Below, one piece after another: positions 61,427-64,000 of a DNA stretch of 64,000 bases. Position numbers and translations under genes: made by a program. How positions within the stretch are numbered: position 1 is the first letter of the stretch; each line of letters starts with the position of its first letter. Origin of the DNA: Paralvinella palmiformis (lineage: Eukaryota; Annelida; Polychaeta; Terebellida; Alvinellidae); assembly GCA_025642065.1 (NCBI GenBank), contig JAODUP010000929.1:1-64000 (forward strand). The letters are read 5' to 3'. The notes below the pieces were generated by a model, which was not told where the DNA came from, searched no databases, and worked only from the letters and a program-made list of their open reading frames with translations.

Positions 61427-63031
61427 ATGTTTGATTTCCAAAAAGCACATGAGAGCCTCAATCATCTTCTTAAAGGTGACAGGAAAAGAAATTTCTAATT
61501 TTGAAGTAAATATAACATAACAAACAGTTATTTTATTCCCTATCACTACTACACTCAAAACAATTCTAACCACCAGCTATCATATTTCCATTAAAACGTT
61601 CCCTAAATCCTTAATTTCCTAACTTTCACGAGCCATTGCTAGTGTATACTACACTCGCTGGAGATTATCATGTGACATCATCTCTACCAAACATGACATC
61701 ATGCCACAGATTTGTTTACAAGCGTCTTGACCAGTTGACAGACAAAATGTCAGATTCCGACAAAAGTTTTGACATTCTCAGGGATATCAAGCCCTACAGC
61801 TTTGAACCACTTGCGAAAAAGGTCACAGACAATATTAATTGTGAGGTATTAGCTGCAGCAGGTGCAGACATGGATCTAGAGCAGCCACCTGTGCCGCCAA
61901 CACCCAGCACTGGTCCACAACAAGAGTTGGATTGGTGTGTATATGTTTGTGTTGGTATAAGCTTAATTAAAAAGTCAACACACTGTGCCTGAATGAGAAT
62001 AGTTCCCTCTTTCTATCATATGACATCATTTCAAATAAAGTGGTATTTATCTGTACACAGGAGCCCGCTGGATGCTTGGGGCTCTCCCATATTTGGCCTA
62101 TCCAGGAATGTGCCACCCTCGGTGGAACATCTACTATTTTAACAGTTTAGTATTGTCTACAATACACAGCCATAAGAAGCTTTGAGTAGGTCTAACTAAT
62201 TTTTTTTAAATTGCAAATAAGTGAAATTTTACTCATTCACGAATGTGTGAACTGTCTAATAGTTTTTTCCCATGATTACCCTATTATCACTCGTACATAC
62301 CCATTTTCTATTCAGTTTCTCCATCAAAGTGCTGTTTTGTTTGGCAAGTTGGCTCTCTGTTCATGTTTTGCAGCCAATCACGCAAATGAGTCTTGTTTTG
62401 GTTGAATAAATTCATATATACGCCATCCACTGGCAGACTCATTTGTACAACTATATGCGGCACAATACAGCATTTTGTACATTTAGCAGAGACAATATAG
62501 AACATGTAACACGGGTTAAACAAGGCCAAAGTAAGTATTTGGCATCTATTTTTTGGTCAAACGTGATGTCACGTTCTGAAGATTCCCGATTAAAGCTGTG
62601 GCATATTTGTCCACGTGAGATGCAGCAAAGCAGGTTTTGTAATCACTATAACTTTATTTTTAGGAAAATTTAAAATATCTGACTGAAATTGATTTTAATA
62701 AATAACACTGACATTTTGACTAATTTGGGAAACCTGTGTCCTGTGACAGCATTTTGTTGAGTAAATCCTGTGTAAGATATTAATGATGATAATGATGTTA
62801 ATAATTCTCTTACTAATTTTCTGAGAATTTATCAATTCCAGGATCGTATTTCAAGACATAACTTCGATATCGGATTTGTTTCTTAATTTTAAAGTTATCT
62901 TATTATCTCTGTTATTAACGTTGTTATTACAGCTCAGAACACCAATAAAAAGAGAGAAGAAGATCAGTTTTGTCCATGATGCTGTCATTACACCTGACTA
63001 CCTCACTCTATATAATCATGGTACAGATGTT
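29452..63031 (+). CDS. NUP210: NUP210 (gp210/POM210), nuclear pore membrane glycoprotein, 5' half, 22 exons in window
   Basis: NUP210 is a single-pass pore membrane protein whose large lumenal part forms a ring of Ig-like domains around the nuclear pore. The following exons join in phase to about 900 codons (human protein 1887): 29452-29621, 33022-33161, 34238-34369, 35432-35685, 37407-37536, 38084-38212, 38971-39039, 41349-41455, 41619-41759, 46219-46359, 47370-47525, 47890-47992, 51268-51354, 51599-51744, 52269-52380, 56093-56152, 56416-56462, 56605-56678, 57448-57547, 58192-58387, 60718-60824, 62933-63031. Matches to vertebrate NUP210 run in order: KLNVPKLLLPF, TTKELYLDD, MPSEQYHLQV, VVTPGYLG, DVISSSENGTYH, GGSGNYTW, KEIIFEGGPQPW, RIFDNFSSL, LTLYNHGTD. 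A signal peptide is plausible (residues 1-25). Potential N-glycosylation sites include NFT, NGT, NYT and NFS. The transmembrane segment and cytosolic tail lie beyond the window. No frameshift or stop was seen in any exon, so the gene looks functional. Introns are large because of transposon insertions. Confidence 0.93.
30154..30164. promoter_or_regulatory. NRF1-type palindrome TGCGCATGCGC in NUP210 intron 1
   Basis: The 11 bases TGCGCATGCGC match the consensus of the NRF1 family, which marks many animal housekeeping promoters. The surroundings are unusually CG-containing for this AT-rich window. It may be an alternative NUP210 promoter, a promoter of the small frame at 30201, or chance. Confidence 0.35.
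30201..30418 (+). pseudogene. Probable LINE ORF2 fragment between endonuclease and RT domains
   Basis: From ATG 30201 a frame begins MAAEHNHNANVEHKVALQIF and continues FDDLMCAITTAGQK. After a frame change it reads SKKFDLPGWKTFGADLYDMS and ETYNMWKS, then stops. The pattern PGWxxxxxxLxxxSRxxYxxW resembles the segment just upstream of RT domains in jockey/CR1-like LINEs. Short and frame-broken, so a fragment at best. Confidence 0.4.
30885..30926. repeat. (AT)n microsatellite
   Basis: Pure TA run in NUP210 intron 1. Confidence 0.9.
31326..32315. repeat. Dispersed repeat, copy 1 (unclassified), NUP210 intron 1
   Basis: Homologous, in the same orientation and at clearly lower identity than the ABCA units, to 36170-37330. 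Shared landmarks include TCACGTGATTTGTGACC, TTATATAAGCAAAGTGGC, ACAACCACTTTCAGTCGCTA and CAAATCCCAACTAAC. No coding capacity recognised. Confidence 0.75.
33022..33161 (+). CDS. NUP210: NUP210 exon 2
   Basis: Acceptor TCTGTAG. It completes the Trp codon (W-KSTRPEIA), followed by SQCSQTASVSAMS and TAIIMAEDT, matching the vertebrate WLSTRPEV ... FAEDIT segment. Donor ACAG/GTAATG, phase 1 out. Confidence 0.9.
33454..33496. repeat. (AT)n microsatellite
   Basis: TA run in NUP210 intron 2. Confidence 0.9.
34238..34369 (+). CDS. NUP210: NUP210 exon 3
   Basis: Acceptor ATTCCAG. Encodes VTGQQLRCDVIVDDI, then TTTKELYLDDTPEEFEIRAI. Donor GAAG/GTGACA, phase 1 out. Confidence 0.92.
35432..35685 (+). CDS. 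NUP210: NUP210 exon 4
   Basis: Acceptor CCAACAG. Encodes GGMEFEWNLL, NVLRFLKFSESNYEAPDYI and RILMRGVQTGSARVTAKI. Donor GAG/GTTTGT is a weaker site, phase 0 out. Confidence 0.92.
36061..37330. repeat. Dispersed repeat, copy 2, with an inverted-repeat core, NUP210 intron 4
   Basis: Second copy of the repeat at 31326. It includes a 552-base stretch bounded by inverted repeats: AGAAGTGGGGAGGTTCGACC (36061-36080), with its complement matching 18/20 at 36593-36612. The right inverted end is also kept in copy 1 (31668-31687). Similarity between copies continues past that end, so the inverted-repeat core sits inside or beside a larger element. Confidence 0.7.
36350..36376. repeat. (AT)n microsatellite inside the dispersed repeat
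   Basis: TA run within repeat copy 2. Copy 1 has only a short version at the same place (31520-31530). Confidence 0.85.
37407..37536 (+). CDS. NUP210: NUP210 exon 5
   Basis: Acceptor TCTGTAG. Encodes HIREDEVKIVVVANIQLNPS and VTYKVELLKQGRIQ, aligned to the vertebrate ENILLNPA ... IHYKVQKIRQGKI. Phase 1 out. Confidence 0.9.
37758..37798. repeat. (CA)n(TA)n microsatellite
   Basis: CA run followed by TA run in NUP210 intron 5. Confidence 0.9.
38084..38212 (+). CDS. NUP210: NUP210 exon 6
   Basis: Acceptor TTGATAG. Encodes GIPMPSEQYHLQVADEKIA, then DPVTSTATALAYGDSEI. Donor AAAA/GTATGC, phase 1 out. Confidence 0.9.
38736..38808. repeat. (TATG)n(TA)n microsatellite
   Basis: A few TATG units and then a long TA run in NUP210 intron 6. 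Confidence 0.9.
38971..39039 (+). CDS. NUP210: NUP210 exon 7
   Basis: Acceptor ATTTTCAG. A short 69-base exon encoding SNTFREPSAAIYVVTPGYLG. Donor CTAG/GTAAGC. Confidence 0.9.
39434..40105. mobile_element. hAT-like MITE in NUP210 intron 7
   Basis: 672 bases starting CAGGGTTGTTTTATTTAAAT and ending TTTTTTCAACCCTG, so the ends are inverted copies of CAGGGTTG followed by AT-rich ATTTAAATC arrays. It is flanked by an 8-base target duplication TAGACAGA (39426-39433) / TAGACGGA (40106-40113), 7/8 identical. No transposase. Confidence 0.8.
40708..40750. repeat. (AT)n microsatellite
   Basis: TA run in NUP210 intron 7. Confidence 0.9.
41349..41455 (+). CDS. NUP210: NUP210 exon 8
   Basis: Acceptor ATTTCCAG. 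Encodes FDIYPGRNWVIQTNKVYEIM and YDKESHKIYPS. Donor AAGT/GTAAGG, phase 0 out. Confidence 0.9.
41619..41759 (+). CDS. NUP210: NUP210 exon 9
   Basis: Acceptor GCGTGTAG after a (CT)n-rich tract. Encodes GIRVEAAFPHEHFDVISSSE, then NGTYHVVRTKQRG with a glycosylation sequon. Phase 0 in and out. Confidence 0.92.
42490..44175 (+). pseudogene. LINE reverse transcriptase remnant (jockey-like) in NUP210 intron 9
   Basis: Reading across frames, RT motifs appear in order: FRPISLLPSISKIYEKI-like, GFCKGHSTINAVTKFTYD, a degraded FLDLSKAFDTI, VAMEWFRSYLSERKQYA, GSVLGSLLFIIYIND-like, FTDDTTIYVSAKDIEELYKL (the catalytic box, normally F/YADDT), VKFLGLLIDE and LNKIKHILNKN. It ends with the LINE C-terminal RRTAILSKTFIYQAPETWYK-like tail. 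Many frameshifts. Same orientation as NUP210. The 3' end is near 44175 in a (CTA)n-like tail. Confidence 0.8.
44420..44590 (-). mobile_element. tRNA-derived SINE, family 2 (minus strand), NUP210 intron 9
   Basis: Reverse complement of the SINE at 23064. Shared blocks include TGGGCCGCGCAACCTCCGAAG versus CTTTGCAGGTCGCTCGGCCCA in complement, the B box complement GATTCGAATG, and GATCTGTAGCCCAACACGCT. The tail toward the left is (ATG)n at 44422-44439. Confidence 0.75.
44600..46218. other. Remainder of NUP210 intron 9
   Basis: No conserved coding segment beyond short open frames without recognisable similarity (for example 45108-45413 and 45649-45921). A C-rich patch lies near 45415-45480. Confidence 0.4.
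46219..46359 (+). CDS. NUP210: NUP210 exon 10
   Basis: Acceptor TGTTTCAG. Encodes DGTVHKLVTAVEGSQEVEIY and PKIVVLPWDAS. Donor CAGT/GTAAGT. Confidence 0.9.
46600..47275 (+). mobile_element. Old LINE 3' end (same family as 25450) in NUP210 intron 10
   Basis: Degenerate ORF2 C-terminus: LLYWISYYNISHLHQI-like, then LHWLPVG and KSYGNCAFGFAALTL-like in broken frames. The 3' tail TACAGCACTTTAAATGACTC, then CCTGCTAGTAAGAGTCCTTT, parallels GGGTCCTGCTAATAAGGGCG at 25815. It runs into a (TA)n tract ending only about 40 bases before exon 11. Confidence 0.75.
47274..47327. repeat. (AT)n microsatellite
   Basis: TA run following the LINE tail, just upstream of NUP210 exon 11. Confidence 0.9.
47370..47525 (+). 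CDS. NUP210: NUP210 exon 11
   Basis: Acceptor GCTTCACAG. Encodes AVGGSGNYTWMSEDSKIGTV, then ARGLLITSKTVGHSTVTVCD, matching the vertebrate GGSGNFTW segment. Phase 0 in and out. Confidence 0.93.
47890..47992 (+). CDS. NUP210: NUP210 exon 12
   Basis: Acceptor TTTTTAG. Encodes FYVLPPGELEFILSPVEAEL, then ELELSLAVYAIF. Donor TTTA/GTAAGT, phase 1 out. Confidence 0.85.
47993..49737. other. NUP210 intron 12, left part
   Basis: A block at about 48895-49310 is GC-richer than its surroundings and may be an old repeat, but it has no recognisable ends or coding. Otherwise nothing seen. Confidence 0.35.
49738..50932 (+). mobile_element. pogo/Tigger-like DNA transposon (deleted) in NUP210 intron 12
   Basis: Terminal inverted repeats CTGTATATACTCGTGT (49738) and its complement ending at 50932, with TA on both outer sides (49736-49737, 50933-50934). 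Subterminal GCATCTTATAC blocks are also mirrored. The interior keeps the end of a DDE_1-type (pogo/Tigger/Jerky) transposase in broken frames: NYFKKHYGNKRTAADNLEWP, then the family-typical tail IITKLFKKCSVSNDLDGTED and an acidic Asp/Glu-rich end near 50430. About 1.2 kb versus 2-3 kb for a complete element. Confidence 0.8.
51268..51354 (+). CDS. NUP210: NUP210 exon 13
   Basis: Acceptor TTTTCAG. Encodes GKRLTFNLCHFMPL and KDPSIFKYLE. 87 bases, phase 1 in and out. Less conserved than its neighbours. Confidence 0.8.
51599..51744 (+). CDS. NUP210: NUP210 exon 14
   Basis: Acceptor TTTAACAG. Encodes VTKPSVKGSCASVKVEA, then HKLSASVIIAAYKPLK (vertebrate HLSAKITIAAYLPLK). Phase 0 out. Confidence 0.92.
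52269..52380 (+). CDS. NUP210: NUP210 exon 15
   Basis: Acceptor TCCAACAG. Encodes AIDPEEMAVVTVAASKEIIF, then EGGPQPWTVD. Donor AAAG/GTAGCT, only about 20 bases before a hAT insertion in the intron. Phase 1 out. Confidence 0.93.
52400..53351 (-). mobile_element. hAT transposon with GTF2IRD2/ZBED-like transposase fragment (minus strand), NUP210 intron 15
   Basis: The ends CAGGGGTTGGCAACCT (from about 52400) and CAGGGGTCGGCAACCT (complement, ending about 53349) are inverted repeats. Flanks GTTTAACA and GTTTAATA form an 8-base target duplication with 7/8 match. The minus strand encodes, in broken frames, NGADIQGAVELMINNTG, TTNSALCMVRRTNGVIALME and SLKMQDVVIKTINFV, then DTKYDDLLYYCEVRCLSRR. These match the central hAT domain of transposases related to GTF2IRD2. 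Only the middle of the transposase remains. The plus-strand open frames over this region are antisense shadows. Confidence 0.8.
53352..54860. other. NUP210 intron 15, middle part
   Basis: No exon or element with clear ends recognised. It includes a TGACGTCA-like site (54349) and long AT-rich stretches. Confidence 0.35.
54861..55593. mobile_element. TA-flanked MITE in NUP210 intron 15
   Basis: 733 bases with terminal inverted repeats CTGTAGATCAGCTTAATTTG (54861) and CTGTAGATCAGTTTAATTTG (complement, ending 55593), followed by GGCGA on both sides. It is bounded by TA dinucleotides (54859-54860, 55594-55595), as in Tc1/mariner/pogo targets. A short repeat of gCGACAG/AATTGGC style follows each end. 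No transposase. Confidence 0.8.
55596..56092. other. NUP210 intron 15, right part
   Basis: Nothing recognised. The short plus-strand frame 55846-56058 has no identifiable similarity. Confidence 0.35.
56093..56152 (+). CDS. NUP210: NUP210 exon 16
   Basis: Acceptor CTCGCAG. A 60-base exon encoding VQMEKPDILKMTSVKVYEMR. Donor GAA/GTAAGT, phase 1 in and out. Placement rests on phase and order more than on strong similarity. Confidence 0.8.
56416..56462 (+). CDS. NUP210: NUP210 exon 17 (47 bases)
   Basis: Acceptor TTTTACAG. Encodes TFHVFHVMCQDLGEQ, aligned to the vertebrate HWILVTCQALGEQ. Donor ACAA/GTAAGC, phase 0 out. The shortest exon of the gene here. Confidence 0.88.
56605..56678 (+). CDS. 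NUP210: NUP210 exon 18
   Basis: Acceptor TTTTTTAG. Encodes EIKLNVGNTPTVKNKYPANC and SATIR. Donor ATAAG/GTATCG, phase 2 out. Confidence 0.88.
56827..57324. mobile_element. Tigger-like MITE in NUP210 intron 18
   Basis: Left end CAGTAGGTCCCTATTATAAT, right end (complement) CAGTAGGCCTCCTCTATAAC, with TA on both outer sides (56825-56826, 57325-57326). Interior shared words include ATGGTCAG and GGGGT. About 498 bases, no transposase. The ends resemble those of Tigger-type elements (CAGT-CC-C-TATA). Confidence 0.65.
57448..57547 (+). CDS. NUP210: NUP210 exon 19
   Basis: Acceptor CATAACAG. Encodes RFVCAEPKGLNLVPLVPQP, then PPCPVNMESDDP. Donor GATCCT/GTAAAT, phase 0 out. Confidence 0.9.
58086..58152. 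repeat. (TG)n/(TCTG)n microsatellite
   Basis: GT and CTGT runs 40 bases upstream of NUP210 exon 20. Confidence 0.9.
58192..58387 (+). CDS. NUP210: NUP210 exon 20
   Basis: Acceptor ACACCAG. Encodes VPAHSYLPLDILVYISDAEG, then RIFDNFSSLLIDWKLS, matching the vertebrate RRFDNFSSLSIQWES. Donor AGAA/GTGCGT, phase 1 out. Confidence 0.92.
58835..59383. mobile_element. MITE-like element with CAGTGTTGCTTCTAGGA ends, NUP210 intron 20
   Basis: Perfect 17-base inverted repeats CAGTGTTGCTTCTAGGA at 58835-58851 and (complement) 59367-59383. The CAG start suggests hAT, but flanking 8-mers do not match. 549 bases, no transposase. Confidence 0.65.
59384..60717. other. NUP210 intron 20, right part
   Basis: AT-rich, with a TTTCAAAATAA-rich stretch near 59500-59580 and a possible B-box-like GGATTTGAATGC at 59862. 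Nothing else recognised. Confidence 0.35.
60718..60824 (+). CDS. NUP210: NUP210 exon 21
   Basis: Acceptor TTATCTAG. Encodes YKTIETVGRSGHMTVTASI, then EYFGGRYFSLA. Donor AGCA/GTAAGT, phase 0 out. Confidence 0.88.
60990..61200 (+). mobile_element. Possible tRNA-derived SINE in NUP210 intron 21
   Basis: GCCTCTGTGGCTAAATAAATTAGC resembles a SINE tRNA-like head, with an A-box-like TGGCTAA...TTAGC. Downstream GGGGGCTGAGCACTAGAGC forms a second GC-rich block before a T-run. The B box is not convincing. Confidence 0.4.
61385..61426. repeat. (GT)n microsatellite
   Basis: GT run in NUP210 intron 21. Confidence 0.9.
61747..61937 (+). CDS. P2X7 C-terminal-domain-like (P2RX7-C) protein, possible first exon
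   Basis: From ATG 61747 the frame reads MSDSDKSFDILRDIKPYSFE, then PLAKK, an Ala/Asp/Pro-rich stretch (MDLEQPPVPPTPSTGPQ) and LDW before a possible donor TTG/GTGTGT. The order acidic start, (I/L)xPYxFEP, Pro-rich spacer, DWC is what I know from invertebrate proteins that carry the zinc-binding C-terminal domain of P2X7 receptors as a stand-alone protein. Such genes are often dispersed in many copies. The next exon (CxCGxC ... MPTxxExxCC) was not found in the window. It may be a retro- or transposon-carried fragment, or a nested gene exon. The frame is also open upstream to 61636. Confidence 0.4.
62933..63031 (+). CDS. NUP210: NUP210 exon 22 (last in window)
   Basis: Acceptor TTATTACAG. Encodes KISFVHDAVITPDYLTLYN and HGTDV, aligned to the vertebrate VSPEEVTIYNHPGIQ. 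Donor GTT/GTAAGT. The gene continues right of the window. Confidence 0.9.
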
Positions 63032-64000
63032 GTAAGTATGAGTGTGTGTGTGTGTGTGTGGTGGGGGTGGGGTGGATATGATTCTCCTACTAGTTCTATA
63101 TGAGTTGATGTTAAGAGTATTCACCAGCTTGAATTCACAAAGTCCAAGTCCTCATCTTTCATCCGCATTCTGGTTTACGAGGTGATGAATGGATACATGA
63201 TTGGATTAGGTGAACTATCATAACATTGTAACCTAAAATACGGCAAGAAACAGCAAGCTCTTAATATGGCAAGTGACAGAGTTTAAGTCAGAAATAAAAT
63301 TGTAAAAGTGCAAATTAGAAGTAGAAAAGTAGAACTACTCATTTGTGATGATTGTTCCTCTCCTCTAAAGATGAGTTGCGCAGTTTCCCTGTAAGAAATG
63401 GTGAAATTTAGCTGTCTTCACTACAGTTCCCTTGAATTGTTTCTTTAACATCAATACTATTATTGTTGGTTATCTGTTTGGATGGTTGAATGATTCTTTG
63501 ATTTAAAGTTCTGGTTGAAGATGTTGTATAAGTATAGAAAAAATTTGTAATTAGGATAACGGGTAACATTCGTACTTCTATGTAAATAAGACCTTAAAGG
63601 TAAATGTATATGTATGTATGTTTGTATGTTTGTCTGTCTGTGTGTTTGGAAAATATTCTGACAAAAGATTCTTAAATGGTGGTGAATATGATGTTTACTC
63701 ATTAAAATTAGTTTTTTATTTATTCTAAACCCTTAGTTATATGGCCAAAGGGCCCAAATAGCACTCCGCAGGTGCAAGTTCTAAAGTCCATGCAGAGTGT
63801 GGCTTTTACGTTTGTTTGATATAAACGATATAGCTATCTATGATATAGATATTGCTTGGTTTATTCAAGTGAGCTGTCTGATTAAATAATTCAAACACTT
63901 GACTAAATATTTAATGTGCACTTTAATATGCATCGATTCAATTTTAAATAAAGTTTGATTGAAGACTTTTTCGGAACATAATGGCTATAAATTCTGGCTG
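63032..64000. other. NUP210 intron 22, incomplete
   Basis: Starts with donor GTAAGT and a (GT)n/(G)n-rich stretch (63042-63072). A TATG/TCTG microsatellite lies near 63605-63650. No further NUP210 exon recognised before the edge. Confidence 0.45.

Noticed and set aside
62443..62673. Second exon for the P2RX7-C-like protein (NYMRHNTAFCTF)
   Set aside because: Only a loose likeness to the domain's terminal RHTAYR motif, and the cysteine motifs expected before it are absent.

Overview
This is a metazoan nuclear window: AT-rich, with intron-split genes, GT-AG splice sites, many (AC)n/(AT)n microsatellites, tRNA-derived SINEs, jockey/CR1-type LINEs, and Tc1/pogo and hAT DNA transposons. The repeat mix suggests a spiralian invertebrate, perhaps a mollusc. 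That is inference; no species can be named from the sequence alone.

Three gene loci are visible. (1) 1-2486, minus strand: the 5' part of a ZNFX1-type helicase (NFX1-type zinc finger containing protein 1), an uninterrupted reading frame that runs off the left edge and includes the Walker A P-loop. (2) About 9.6-18.4 kb, plus strand: a fragment of an ABCA-subfamily ABC transporter. It covers the end of the second membrane domain and the start of the second nucleotide-binding domain, up to the Q-loop. One exon is present three times and the next exon twice, because about 3-3.5 kb of DNA is tandemly repeated (7076-17465). The exon carrying the start of the NBD has a substituted splice donor, and the signature, Walker B and H-loop exons are not found downstream, so the locus looks like a decaying or truncated copy. 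(3) 29452-63031 and beyond, plus strand: the 5' half of NUP210 (gp210/POM210), reconstructed here as 22 exons (about 900 codons) whose phases agree at every junction. The remaining half lies to the right of the window.

Between and inside these genes lies a dense mobile-element layer. It includes an element with inverted repeats made of tandem GGACATTTAGCC units (4.4-5.5 kb), a SINE with a tRNA-like head (8.3, 14.5, 21.2 kb), a broken Tc1 DD34E transposase (21.6-22.6 kb), a second SINE family (23.1 and 44.5 kb), LINE reverse-transcriptase remnants (23.7, 42.5 kb) and LINE 3' ends (25.5, 46.6 kb). There are hAT-like elements at 27.3-29.2, 39.4-40.1 and 52.4-53.3 kb, a pogo/Tigger element at 49.7-50.9 kb, and TA-flanked MITE-like elements at 54.9 and 56.8 kb. 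Most of the length of NUP210 introns 1, 4, 7, 9, 10, 12, 15, 18 and 20 is repeat-derived or unannotated. Intron 21 contains a plausible exon of a P2X7 C-terminal-domain-like (P2RX7-C) protein.

No rRNA, functional tRNA, CRISPR array or bacterial-type operon was seen. Nothing in the window is a clear new biological system. The most informative oddities are the ABCA exon triplication with a SINE filled/empty site between copies, the mutated ABCA splice donor, and the P2RX7-C-like exon nested in NUP210.
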